Part shown: positions 22,860 to 31,687 of the stretch, piece after piece
Numbering within the stretch: the stretch's first letter is position 1
How the letters are laid out: each line of letters starts with the position of its first letter
Origin: Ignavibacteriota bacterium
Lineage (GTDB): Bacteria > Bacteroidota > Ignavibacteria > Tepidaquicellales > Tepidaquicellaceae
Assembly (NCBI GenBank): GCA_016218085.1
Contig: JACREY010000011.1
Span: 62,001-126,000, forward strand
Direction of reading: 5' to 3'
DNA: 64,000 nt
Position numbers and translations under genes: made by a program
Notes under the pieces: generated by a model
Database searches by the model: none
Told to the model about the DNA's origin: nothing
Seen by the model: only the letters and a program-made list of their open reading frames with translations

Positions 22860-24147
22860 ATTTTATCAATACAAACTTTCTCGTGTCTTTTCTCACGCCG
22901 TCTATTATTAAGGAATAAGAATAAATCCCCGATGGCAATTCGTGCAATTTTACGCTTACTTCATAAACTCCGCCTGTAAGTACTTTTTTAAAAAGTATTT
23001 TTATTTCTTTCCCGAGAATATCATAAATAATAATTTGTGCTGTTCCGGAATTTAACATTTGAAATTTAACTTTTGTCATTGAGTTAAACGGATTCGGATA
23101 ATTCTGAATTAACCTGCTTTCAGAAGGTAAGTAATTTCCCGGCTGCAAGACGCCTGTCCATCCCCCTGTCACTGACCCGAGAACCTTGTTTCCGCCGGTT
23201 GCCCAGCCGTTGAGCGAATCGCAAAAGTGTACCGAATTCAGGTTCGCAGTACCCGTAAATTGCATCGTCCACGAATTTCCGCCGTTCGATGTTCCCAGCA
23301 CCACATTCGTCCCCGCAACCCAGCCTTTATCTGCATTATAAAAATGAACCGAATACATATTTGCGGTCGAAATCGACGGCTTCATCGTCCAATTTGCTCC
23401 GCCGTTTGTGGTTTTATATATAAACCCGCCGTTTCCGCAAACATATCCGGTGTTAGCATCCGCAAAGTAAATTGAATTAAGCGTCACAGTTGATGTCATT
23501 TGTATTGTTGACCAGTTAATTCCCCCGTTAGTTGATTTTGCCGTGTTTCCGCTTGCTCCGCACGTCCAGCCTGTTAAACTATTAATAAAAAAAATTGAAT
23601 ATTTTGCAAATGCGGTTGAAGTTGAATACTGCGTATAATTTGTTCCTCCGTTTGTGGTCTTGCCGATTGTTCCGTCAAGTGCGCACGTCCAGCCTGTCTG
23701 CGAATTTATAAAATGAATGTCTTTTATATCTATGCTTGTGCTTCCGTTCATAACGAAAGAAATAGCCGAATTCCAGTTTGCTCCTCCGTTTGTTGTTTTG
23801 TAAAGACACTTGCCAACCATATTCTCTGGCATTATAAAATATGCTCCGCCTCCCGCATAACCGGTAAGACTGTCTATGAATTGAACCGATGTAAAATAAA
23901 ATGCTCCGCCTGTCGATATTGCGCCCCAATTCACTCCCCTGTTCGTAGTCCTGTAAACGGTATAAATATTAGTTGCAAGATCCTGAATGTATCCGCCCGC
24001 TATTATGCACGTGCGCGGACTAATCGCATATGCGCTGTTAAGGTTATTACTGCCTGAAGCAATATTTTGCTGAGTCCATCCCTGGGGAAATAAATAAAGA
24101 GGATTTAAAAGAAAAATAAAAACAAAAAAACCATAAACATTTTTCAT
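22858..24147 (-). CDS. T9SS cargo with YCF48/BNR-type propeller repeats
   Basis: 429 residues: signal peptide (FFVFIFLLNPLYLFPQ), then about seven repeats of roughly 45 residues built on xxIxFIDxxTGYxxGGxGxIxKTTNGGxNW, the pattern of YCF48-like (photosystem II stability factor) and BNR propellers, then the T9SS domain (IQNYPNPFNSMTKVKF ... YDILGKEIKIL ... GGVYEVSVKLHELPSGIYSY ... RKFVLIK). It should form a seven-bladed beta-propeller at the cell surface; the ligand is unknown. The C-terminal loop here (QMLNSGTAQI) has no repeat insert. Confidence 0.85.
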   Translation of the reverse strand: MKNVYGFFVFIFLLNPLYLFPQGWTQQNIASGSNNLNSAYAISPRTCIIAGGYIQDLATNIYTVYRTTNRGVNWGAISTGGAFYFTSVQFIDSLTGYAGGGAYFIMPENMVGKCLYKTTNGGANWNSAISFVMNGSTSIDIKDIHFINSQTGWTCALDGTIGKTTNGGTNYTQYSTSTAFAKYSIFFINSLTGWTCGASGNTAKSTNGGINWSTIQMTSTVTLNSIYFADANTGYVCGNGGFIYKTTNGGANWTMKPSISTANMYSVHFYNADKGWVAGTNVVLGTSNGGNSWTMQFTGTANLNSVHFCDSLNGWATGGNKVLGSVTGGWTGVLQPGNYLPSESRLIQNYPNPFNSMTKVKFQMLNSGTAQIIIYDILGKEIKILFKKVLTGGVYEVSVKLHELPSGIYSYSLIIDGVRKDTRKFVLIK

Positions 24148-24262
24148 AGCTTTTTTATTTAAAACTACAAAAAGAACATCCCTGTATCAAGTACAATATT
24201 TTTTTTTGAAGTATTTTGCTTCAGGAGATAAATTTTGGTATTTATTAAATTTAGTATCCTTG

Positions 24263-24363
24263 TTAATTTTGTAATGTAAATTTTGTTTTCATAGTTTTTT
24301 TATTGTTCGCCTCCTTTTCGGCAAATACGTGTTCCTCCTCCTTAACGTATTTGCCGTTTTTTT
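24263..24363. ncRNA. Structured intergenic element, possible small RNA or leader
   Basis: A perfect 11-base stem GGCAAATACGT/ACGTATTTGCC at 24320-24355 is followed on the plus strand by nine T, so it is terminator-like in that direction, although no plus-strand gene precedes it. On the minus strand the loop reads TAAGGAGGAGGAAC, and an AAGGAGG then precedes a nine-codon open frame (MKTKFTLQN, then stop at 24263), about 115 bases before the T9SS gene start. It could be a small RNA on the plus strand or a leader on the minus strand. Confidence 0.4.
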
Positions 24364-24439
24364 TTATACCGGTCGTATTAAAATAATTCCGTTTAATTTT
24401 TATTAAAGATTTTTTAGATTCAAAAGGGATAAGGGATAA

Positions 24440-24817
24440 ATGAAAAAATACCGCCTTACAAATAACGCAGAGGACTACCTTAAAACAGGTATGGAAAAAA
24501 TTGAGGTTCTGGACTTCGATGGCGCCTATTCGGACTTTACCATTGCCATAGAAATGGACTCCTCCAATGCCGAGGCATACTACAGGCGCGGACTCCTGCT
24601 GGGAAAAGAACTTCATAAATATTCAAAAGCCATTAAGGACTTTACAAAAGCTATCAAGCTGAAGAGCGATTTTGCTGAAGCGTACTATGACCGTGGCGTG
24701 ACCTATAGGATTCTGGACGACCTTGCGAATTCCTGCGCCGACTGGCACAGGGCTAAAGAACTCGGATATCAGGATGCCGAAGCTCTGATAGAAAAATACT
24801 GCAGAAAATCAGAATAA
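24440..24817 (+). CDS. Small TPR protein
   Basis: 125 residues with about two and a half TPR units (YLKTGMEKIEVLDFDGAYSDF..., AEAYYRRGLLLGKELHKYSKAI, AEAYYDRGVTYRILDDLANSC). There is no signal peptide, so it is a cytoplasmic protein-protein interaction module. Its 3' end overlaps the convergent ThpR gene by 9 bases. No partner can be named. Confidence 0.75.
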   Translation: MKKYRLTNNAEDYLKTGMEKIEVLDFDGAYSDFTIAIEMDSSNAEAYYRRGLLLGKELHKYSKAIKDFTKAIKLKSDFAEAYYDRGVTYRILDDLANSCADWHRAKELGYQDAEALIEKYCRKSE

Positions 24818-25375
24818 GGGAAATTTCTTTATCTCCCTGTAAACCGACCCGCTGGAATCCAACCTGCTCTCCATCAGAAAAAATTCATTGACGGAAAACT
24901 CAATACGAAATTTTATTTTTTCCTTTAAGGAAACGAGGTTCACCTTTCTTTCCCTGCGAACCCTGCCAAGCGTGATATGAGGATGGAATTTCTTGTCCGG
25001 CGCATAACCGTATCCCGAAAGCTTTTCACAGATTTTATCATAAAGAATAAATGCGTTACCGTCGGGATTTTCCAGCCCGATAACCAGCACTCTCGGATAT
25101 CTTAAATTCGGGAATGCCGTAATTTCATTTGCTGTGAAGGATATTTTTTCAAATGAAATTTCCGGTTTTATTTTTTCCAGATCGCGTGAAATTCCAACCA
25201 GCATATTCTCCGCAGTGTCGCCGAGGAAAAATAATGTCTGGTGGAATTTATCCTTTCCTTCCCATTTTATCGAATCGACAGCACGGCTGTCAAGTGAATC
25301 TTTTACTTCGTCCTGAACTCTTGCAAACTCCCGCTTTGTTTCTTCCGATAGATTTAATGAAATAAATGTACGCAT
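24809..25375 (-). CDS. thpR: RNA 2',3'-cyclic phosphodiesterase
   Basis: About 188 residues from the ATG at 25373-25375 (MRTFISLNLSEETKREF), which is the usual N-terminus of the family; an upstream in-frame ATG at 25414 would add a 13-residue hydrophobic extension and is less likely. Two HxTx motifs of the 2H phosphoesterase fold are visible, HQTL and HITL (in KFHPHITLGR). The enzyme hydrolyses 2',3'-cyclic phosphate RNA ends and was originally described as a 2'-5' RNA ligase. The overlap with the convergent TPR gene is unusual but small. Confidence 0.88.
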   Translation of the reverse strand: MRTFISLNLSEETKREFARVQDEVKDSLDSRAVDSIKWEGKDKFHQTLFFLGDTAENMLVGISRDLEKIKPEISFEKISFTANEITAFPNLRYPRVLVIGLENPDGNAFILYDKICEKLSGYGYAPDKKFHPHITLGRVRRERKVNLVSLKEKIKFRIEFSVNEFFLMESRLDSSGSVYREIKKFPLF

Positions 25376-25554
25376 GGTACAAGATATTAAAAATAAAAAA
25401 GAAAAAATATTCAAGCACGTAACCTCATTTTTAATGAAATTAAATGTTGATGCATGCTTTTTATTGAAATATTTTGTAATTGATTTTAATAAAAATAATC
25501 TTTACAATTTATTAACTTTTTAGATTTTTTATAAATCTCAAATACTCTAAAAAA

Positions 25555-26823
25555 ATGAAAAAGTCACACCTTCTTTTCTTAATGTTACTCGTCTCGATAA
25601 ATCTTTTTTCTCAATCGTGGACGGAGCAGTTTTCGGGAATTACAACCGGTCTGCAATCAATCTCTGCGGTAGATGACAACATCGCCTGGGCCTGCGGAGC
25701 CAGCGGTAAGGTAATAAAAACTACCAACAAGGGAGTTAACTGGATAAATGTAAGTGGCAATGTACCTACTGTGCTTACATTATTAAACATTTATGCGAAA
25801 GATGAAAATATCGCTCTCGTAACAGGAGTAAGCGTACAATACACCGTAATATACCACACGTCAAATGGAGGTCTAAACTGGACAGAGGCAAATGTACATG
25901 TGGGATTAGGTGATTTTTTATGGATGACTTCTTCGACCGATGCTTATTTTATCGGAGATGTTACTTCGGGAAACTGGGATTTATTAAAAAGCACAAACGG
26001 CGGTTTGAACTGGTCGGTCTGGTCTGTTCTTCCCGAAAATAACGGTGTAGGATCTGATGCTAACGGTCCGTGTTTTGTGGGACAGCAGGTCTGGTTTGGG
26101 GTTTCGGGCGGCTCTAAATTAATGTATTCTTCAAATATGGGAACGAACTGGGTTACACAGACCACGCCAATAGGAGCAACCGGTTGCATCTGCTTTGTTT
26201 CCCCCACAAAAGGAATGGCGGCAGGTACTTCAAATCATCCCGGATTAATACTAACTACTAATTCAGGAACAAACTGGGTTGTTGTAACTAACCCGTATTC
26301 CGGATATAACATTGCCGGAATCTGTTATATGAATTCTGCCTGGTTCATTGCAAATGGATTTCAATCTCCTTGTGGAATAAGCATTTCCTCTAACGACGGA
26401 GCAACCTGGACAACATCTTATACGTCTCCGGTATCACTTAGCTGTATGTCTAAATCACGCTCAGGCAGTACAATATGGGCAGTAGGCGCAAACGGAGGCA
26501 TTTCAAGATACGGTACACCGATAATAGGAATAAATTCAAATTCCACGGAACTTCCTTCGGATTTTGCACTAAAGCAAAATTATCCGAATCCGTTTAATCC
26601 AACAACAAATATCAAATATCAAGTAGCAAATAACAAATTCATTACTTTGAAAGTGTTTGATATTCTCGGAAAAGAAGTTGCAGTACTTGTTAATCAAAAA
26701 CGAAATGCCGGAGAGTACGAAGTGATATTCGATGGTGAAAATTTATCGTCCGGAATGTATTATTATGTACTTTATGCAGATGGAAAAAAAATTGATACTA
26801 AAAAAATGTTAATGGTAAAATAG
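25555..26823 (+). CDS. T9SS cargo with YCF48/BNR-type propeller repeats
   Basis: 422 residues: signal peptide (LLFLMLLVSINLFSQ), then propeller-type repeats with the KTTNKGVNW, HTSNGGLNW and KSTNGGLNW signature, and a T9SS domain (LKQNYPNPFNPTTNIKY ... FDILGKEVAVL ... GEYEVIFDGENL ... KKMLMVK). Its C-terminal third and the two hairpins after the stop are about 90 percent identical by eye to the minus-strand gene at 18867, including the hairpin formed with the last codons. This points to duplication or gene conversion of a C-terminal-domain-plus-terminator module. Confidence 0.85.
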   Translation: MKKSHLLFLMLLVSINLFSQSWTEQFSGITTGLQSISAVDDNIAWACGASGKVIKTTNKGVNWINVSGNVPTVLTLLNIYAKDENIALVTGVSVQYTVIYHTSNGGLNWTEANVHVGLGDFLWMTSSTDAYFIGDVTSGNWDLLKSTNGGLNWSVWSVLPENNGVGSDANGPCFVGQQVWFGVSGGSKLMYSSNMGTNWVTQTTPIGATGCICFVSPTKGMAAGTSNHPGLILTTNSGTNWVVVTNPYSGYNIAGICYMNSAWFIANGFQSPCGISISSNDGATWTTSYTSPVSLSCMSKSRSGSTIWAVGANGGISRYGTPIIGINSNSTELPSDFALKQNYPNPFNPTTNIKYQVANNKFITLKVFDILGKEVAVLVNQKRNAGEYEVIFDGENLSSGMYYYVLYADGKKIDTKKMLMVK

Positions 26824-26866
26824 CGAAAGCTATTTTATCATAATCCCGATAGTGAGGCAAATCGGG
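26812..26866 (+). terminator. Hairpin pair at the T9SS gene stop
   Basis: ATGGTAAAATAGC with GCTATTTTATCAT (26812-26841, GAAA loop, one mismatch) includes the stop codon; a CCCGAT...ATCGGG hairpin follows at 26845-26866. The same pair occurs at 18824-18878. Confidence 0.75.
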
Positions 26867-27011
26867 AATGCCGGTTAAATAAGTTCACAGTTCAGGCAAA
26901 TCCTTTTTCTTACCTCTTTCTCTCTAAAAAAATCCTCTTTTTCTTTTCACTACTTATTCAATTGAAATAAAAAATACAAATGATTAATATAATTAATTAT
27001 AATAATTTTTA

Positions 27012-27800
27012 ATGAATAAAGACGAAGCATTAAAGAATAGCTTTCTGGAATTTGTGGAAATAGTCAGGCGGCTGAGAAAAGAATGCCCGTGGGACCGCGA
27101 ACAGACTCACGAATCGCTCCGCCGTTGCCTGCTTGAGGAGTCTTACGAAGTTCTGGAATCTATTGATAATAATAACCTGCACGAACTGAAAAAAGAACTC
27201 GGAGATGTGCTGCTTCAGGTGGTATTTCACGCATCAATAGGCGAAGATGAAAAAACATTCACGCTCGAGGAAGTGATAGAGCACGAAAAGAAAAAACTCA
27301 TAGAGCGGCATCCTCACATTTACGGCGACGTGAAAGTCTCCGGAAGCGAAGAAGTAAAAATCAACTGGGAAAAGCTGAAACGCAAAGAAGGCAGGGAATC
27401 AGTGCTGGACGGCGTTCCAAACGAACTCCCCGCGCTCTTCAAGGCATACCGCATTCAGGAAAAAGCCGCAAAAGTCGGATTCGACTGGAAAGACCCGAAA
27501 CCTGTTTATGATAAAATTCTCGAGGAAATCGGTGAACTGAAGCAGAATATGGAAAAAAATCTCGAGCATAATAAAATAGAAGAGGAGTTCGGGGATGTGC
27601 TTTTCTCAATCGTGAACTATGCGCGCTTCCTTAAAATAAATCCCGAAGATGCACTCAGAAAAACCATAAAGAAATTTTCCGTCAGGTTCAGAAAAATTGA
27701 AGCCCATGCAAAATCAATCGGAAAGAAACCCGAGGATATGACACTCGAAGAAATGGACGCAGTATGGAACAGCGTCAAAGGAGAATCCGATGAAAAATGA
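27012..27800 (+). CDS. mazG: Nucleoside triphosphate pyrophosphohydrolase MazG
   Basis: 262 residues, the usual length for the two-domain enzyme. The first MazG domain has CPWDREQTHESL and EExxE-type metal ligands (LLEESYEVLESI ... KKELGDVLLQVVFH); the second has KAAKVGFDW, KILEEIGEL and EEEFGDVLFSIVNYAR. It hydrolyses NTPs to NMP and pyrophosphate, cleaning damaged nucleotides, and can lower (p)ppGpp responses. It is the first gene of a plus-strand run and overlaps the nudix gene by 11 bases. Confidence 0.95.
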   Translation: MNKDEALKNSFLEFVEIVRRLRKECPWDREQTHESLRRCLLEESYEVLESIDNNNLHELKKELGDVLLQVVFHASIGEDEKTFTLEEVIEHEKKKLIERHPHIYGDVKVSGSEEVKINWEKLKRKEGRESVLDGVPNELPALFKAYRIQEKAAKVGFDWKDPKPVYDKILEEIGELKQNMEKNLEHNKIEEEFGDVLFSIVNYARFLKINPEDALRKTIKKFSVRFRKIEAHAKSIGKKPEDMTLEEMDAVWNSVKGESDEK

Positions 27801-28224
27801 TTTGTCTATGGGGGTGATTGTCTTTTACCAATTCCCCCGCTCGGTAAAATATTTAATAATAAAACACCGCAAGGGACACTGGTCCTTTCCCAAAGGACAT
27901 GCCGACCTTGGGGAAACGAAACTCGAAACCGCTCTCCGTGAGTTAAAGGAAGAAACAGGGGTAACTAAAATTAACCTCCTGAAAAAAAGAGTCCTGCTTA
28001 AGGAAGCTTATAAATTTACCGACAGAAAAGGGGTTAAAATTTTAAAAAAAGTTAATTATTTTATCGCTGAAACAAAAAGTAAAAAAGTAAAAATTGACTA
28101 TAAGGAAGTTACAAATTTCAGATGGGCTACCGTTAAAGCCGGAATGGAAAAAATCACCTTCGAAGAATCAAAATCGATTTTAAAAAAAGCAGATAAAATT
28201 GTGAAAGCATATTTGGAAAAATGA
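27790..28224 (+). CDS. Nudix hydrolase, Ap4A-hydrolase-like
   Basis: 144 residues. The nudix box reads G-x5-E-x7-REL-x-EE-x-G in GHADLGETKLETALREL followed by KEETGV, with the WSFPKGH element in front, as in bis(5'-nucleosyl)-tetraphosphatases. It cleaves nucleoside diphosphates linked to another moiety. Position directly after mazG suits a house-cleaning role. It overlaps dacB by 4 bases (ATGA). Confidence 0.88.
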   Translation: MKNDLSMGVIVFYQFPRSVKYLIIKHRKGHWSFPKGHADLGETKLETALRELKEETGVTKINLLKKRVLLKEAYKFTDRKGVKILKKVNYFIAETKSKKVKIDYKEVTNFRWATVKAGMEKITFEESKSILKKADKIVKAYLEK

Positions 28225-29444
28225 AAAAACTGTTAAAATATTTTTCGGTATTATTTATCATCACCACCCTCTCCTTTGCAAAGGACGGGGAAAAGGATAA
28301 ACTCGCCGTATTCCAGGCAAGAATGGACAGCATTGTGGCAACCGTGAACTGCGGAGCTTCGATTCAGGTCGTGAGCGCTTCTAAGTACGACCTGCTCTAT
28401 GCTTATAAACCCGAATCTAAAATGATTCCTGCTTCCATTACCAAGGTTATTACTGCCGCAACTGCGTTTAACCTGCTCGGGGTCAACTATGAATTCAAAA
28501 CTATAATTTATTCCGACGATAATAATCTCGGCGACGGTGTCGTGAACGGCAATATCTACCTGAAAGGTTACGGCGACCCGGACCTTAGCTCTTATGACAT
28601 TTCCCTCCTTGCAAAACAGATTGCAGGAAAAAATATCAGGCAGATAACGGGAAATATTATTTATGACGATTCATATCTCGACGCCGAGCATTACGGCCTC
28701 GCAAATTACTATAATGCCGATACAAAAATTGCATACTGGCCATATGTCTGCGCTCTCAGTCTCGATAAAAATAAAGGCAGTTCTGATCCGGCTTATTCTG
28801 CCGCAAATGTACTGCTCAGTTCGCTTTCATCAGGCAATGTAAAAGTTGACGGAATAATTGTTTCCGGCACTACCCCCGATATCGCAAAGGAAATTACAAG
28901 GGTCTCCCGCTCGATTTTCAGCGTCCTTGCTAATATGAATAAAGTCAGCGATAATCAGTCTGCTATCACGGTGTTCAAGGTAATCGGGGCAAACTATAAA
29001 TCCCCTCCGGGCACCCTGAAAAACGGCAGCGACGCAGTCGTCGACTTCCTTACCTCTATCGGAGTCTCCAGAAAAAATTATGAAATACTCGAGGGCTCGG
29101 GACTTACAAGGTATAACTACGTAACATCCGATTTGTATGTTCAGCTTTTGAAGTATATGTACGACGATGCAAAGAATTTCGATTATTTCTATTCGACCCT
29201 TCCCATCGGCGGAATAGACGGAACCCTTAAAGACAGAATGATTAATACCGAAGCCGAAAAAAACGTCCACGCAAAAACCGGCTCCATAAACGGCGTCAGC
29301 ACGCTGGCAGGATATGCAATATCACGTGATAATGAACTCATAATTTTTTATATTGCAATGAACGGCTTTGGCAGTAATAACAAGCCGTATAGGAAAAAAC
29401 AGGACGAAATCTGCGACCTGATTTGCAGGTTTTCAAGAAAATAA
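28221..29444 (+). CDS. dacB: D-alanyl-D-alanine carboxypeptidase/endopeptidase (PBP4 type)
   Basis: 407 residues with a signal peptide (FSVLFIITTLSFAK). The penicillin-binding triad is present: SxxK as S72-ITK75 (PASITKV), SxN as SDN (KVSDNQSA), and KTG in HAKTGSING. The sequence is somewhat shorter than E. coli PBP4 (about 477), consistent with a smaller inserted domain. It trims the pentapeptide of peptidoglycan and cuts 4-3 cross-links in the periplasm. Coupled to the nudix gene by a 4-base overlap. Confidence 0.93.
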   Translation: MKKLLKYFSVLFIITTLSFAKDGEKDKLAVFQARMDSIVATVNCGASIQVVSASKYDLLYAYKPESKMIPASITKVITAATAFNLLGVNYEFKTIIYSDDNNLGDGVVNGNIYLKGYGDPDLSSYDISLLAKQIAGKNIRQITGNIIYDDSYLDAEHYGLANYYNADTKIAYWPYVCALSLDKNKGSSDPAYSAANVLLSSLSSGNVKVDGIIVSGTTPDIAKEITRVSRSIFSVLANMNKVSDNQSAITVFKVIGANYKSPPGTLKNGSDAVVDFLTSIGVSRKNYEILEGSGLTRYNYVTSDLYVQLLKYMYDDAKNFDYFYSTLPIGGIDGTLKDRMINTEAEKNVHAKTGSINGVSTLAGYAISRDNELIIFYIAMNGFGSNNKPYRKKQDEICDLICRFSRK

Positions 29445-29463
29445 CTTTTTAACCGTTTCAAAA

Positions 29464-29730
29464 ATGGAATACAAGGAAAAAGAAGAAGTTATTACCGAAG
29501 ATATTACTACGGATATCCGCAGACTCATTTTATATAATTCAAACCATCTCTGGGAAGATGTAATAAAGCAGCTCAGGAAAGCCACTGATTACGACATCAT
29601 TCACTGCGAGCAGATTGCCGTCATTGCCCATACAAAAGGACAGGCCGTAGTTAAATCCGGAAAGTTCGAAGAACTTAATCCGGTTAATATTGTTTTAAAA
29701 GAAATAAATCTGATTACTGAAATCAAATAA
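29464..29730 (+). CDS. clpS: Clp protease adaptor ClpS
   Basis: 88 residues. The core LILYNSNHLWEDVIKQLRKATDYDIIHCEQIAVIAHTKG, then QAVVKSGKFE, matches ClpS, with H and D/N residues that hold the N-terminal residue of N-degron substrates partly changed (NSNHLW in place of NDDxT). It delivers substrates to ClpA/ClpC-ClpP. It is shorter at the N-terminus than E. coli ClpS (106), as in many non-proteobacterial forms. No clpA lies next to it. Confidence 0.85.
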   Translation: MEYKEKEEVITEDITTDIRRLILYNSNHLWEDVIKQLRKATDYDIIHCEQIAVIAHTKGQAVVKSGKFEELNPVNIVLKEINLITEIK

Positions 29731-29749
29731 ATTTCTTCATGATACTGGT

Positions 29750-31687
29750 TTGAAAAAATTCTCTAAATATCCGGCGTTTTTATTTTTCCTTTTTCTGCTT
29801 GCCCGGATTTCCCCAGCACAGATTAATTACGAATTCGATTTTAATAAAAAATGGGAGTGGTTCGACCTCTATTCCAGCGAACCCGCTATCTCAAACGGCC
29901 TCATTAAACATATTCAGGCGCTCTCCGAAGACTGGACCGTGGAAGAAGGCAGAACCCTTTTCAGAAATCTCGCAAAGCTCGACTCACTTAACGAACTGCA
30001 TAACCTGCAGAAAGTTATCGATACTGATTCAAATGCGGGTAAAAATCTCTGGAAGCATTATACGGCAAGGGAACTGAAATATTTTAATGAACCGCAGACT
30101 TTCCGCGGAATTATTACAGCCGCAATAGTCGTTTCAAAAATCAGAAAAAGCATCTTTCCCGACAGAAAAATTTTTGCAAACAGAAATTTTTATATAAAGA
30201 TAACTGATAAAATCGATACATCATCTCATATTTCCTTTAACCTCAACGGCGCCGCAGATATTTATAACCTCTGCATCACAAACGATGTCACCGAAAAAGA
30301 AATTGCGTTCATCGATACTTCATCAGTGCTGAAATCCGTTTTCAGAAAAAAATCACCTTATTTCAACAGGGATTTGTTCGTTGCTTTTCTCAAGCTTTCG
30401 AAAAATAAACAACCTCTTTACGAAATCTATAAGCTGATGAATCCGTATAGCTACGGAGGGCTCGGATTTACTGCCGCCCATCTGCCGGAATTCAGGAACG
30501 TAATCAGCTCGGTTAATAAATACCAGCAGAATCTGAAATTTTATTCAATTAACCTTCTGTCGCAGTTCTTCCCGGTCGGCGCATGGCTCGAGGCAAACGT
30601 TTTCTTCTTCTTCGGAAATGTCGAGGAAAAAAGCGCTAAGACATCACTTAGCCACGGCGAAGAATATCAGGAGAAACTCCTCGTAAACCTCGCAACAATC
30701 GGAGATGACTACGAGTACCTTGCAAAGTATATGACACGCCGGCTTTTTATCTATGAAAAATATAATACCCAGCTCGATATCTTCCCGTATATCTTCTCGG
30801 ACGAAGATACGCTCATATACCAGCTTATGAATGAGGTTTATGAAGGCGGAATTTCAAACTATATGGCACCCATACTCGAGGAAAACAGGCCGCTCTCCCT
30901 GATGGAGATTGACTTCTACCACTTTAAATCCACAACAAGCGCCATTCTTTTTAAAAAGAAAAAAAATGTAATCGACAGCCTGCTTAAAGCCGGATTGGAA
31001 GGCCGCTTCCTCTTTTATACTATGGGTGCGCAAATGGCTTATTCGATTGACAGAACGCTCGGCAGAACCGCCCTCACCGAAGCGCTTATCTACGGTCCGC
31101 TGGAGTTTTTCAAGATTTATATAGATGCTTACGAAACCGATAAAAAACAGATTACCGATAAGTTCAGGTTTAACTCCGATATGGAAAAAAAGATTTATTC
31201 GATGAGGAAAAAAGTACCGAAAGAAATTTATAAAATGATGTTCGATATGAACGTGAAGTACCGAGACCCTGCTCCCATTCCCGGCGAACTCGAAAAGCTC
31301 AAAAAAAATTACATGGAAGACAAGGAAGATTCTTTCTATTTTTACCTTATCGGCGGACAGCTTTTATTCGATAACGACTTCTATGCGAAATCTCTCGGAT
31401 ATTTCGAAAAAGTTTTAAACGAACTTCCCGATAAAAATTATGTTGCAAGAAAACTGGGAATGGCATATTACGGAAAAGGCGCGTATGAACAGGCCGCAGC
31501 TATGCTTGGATATTATGTCAGGTATTCACCGCTCTCCGCAGACCCGTACCTGCTAAGGGGTAAATCGTATTTTATGCTTAAACAGTACGGCAATGCAAAA
31601 ACGGATTTTGAAAAAGCCCTGCAGCTTAACCCTGCAGGAGATGAAGCTAAACAACTTTTAGAACAGGTAAAAGAAAATGGATTTTAA
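29750..31687 (+). CDS. Large secreted TPR protein
   Basis: 645 residues from a TTG start at 29750; no in-frame ATG gives the signal peptide, and TTG AAA AAA TTC begins a normal one ([17 protein letters not shown]). The middle 350 residues are helical without a family I recognise. The C-terminal 130 residues hold three TPRs ([26 protein letters not shown]..., [48 protein letters not shown]). It probably acts in the periplasm. Its end overlaps uvrB by 11 bases, so uvrB may be translationally coupled to it. Confidence 0.8.
   Translation: MKKFSKYPAFLFFLFLLARISPAQINYEFDFNKKWEWFDLYSSEPAISNGLIKHIQALSEDWTVEEGRTLFRNLAKLDSLNELHNLQKVIDTDSNAGKNLWKHYTARELKYFNEPQTFRGIITAAIVVSKIRKSIFPDRKIFANRNFYIKITDKIDTSSHISFNLNGAADIYNLCITNDVTEKEIAFIDTSSVLKSVFRKKSPYFNRDLFVAFLKLSKNKQPLYEIYKLMNPYSYGGLGFTAAHLPEFRNVISSVNKYQQNLKFYSINLLSQFFPVGAWLEANVFFFFGNVEEKSAKTSLSHGEEYQEKLLVNLATIGDDYEYLAKYMTRRLFIYEKYNTQLDIFPYIFSDEDTLIYQLMNEVYEGGISNYMAPILEENRPLSLMEIDFYHFKSTTSAILFKKKKNVIDSLLKAGLEGRFLFYTMGAQMAYSIDRTLGRTALTEALIYGPLEFFKIYIDAYETDKKQITDKFRFNSDMEKKIYSMRKKVPKEIYKMMFDMNVKYRDPAPIPGELEKLKKNYMEDKEDSFYFYLIGGQLLFDNDFYAKSLGYFEKVLNELPDKNYVARKLGMAYYGKGAYEQAAAMLGYYVRYSPLSADPYLLRGKSYFMLKQYGNAKTDFEKALQLNPAGDEAKQLLEQVKENGF

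Noticed and set aside
24263-24616. 117-codon open frame on the minus strand
   Set aside because: It overlaps the well-supported TPR gene on the opposite strand; only its last nine codons could be a leader peptide.
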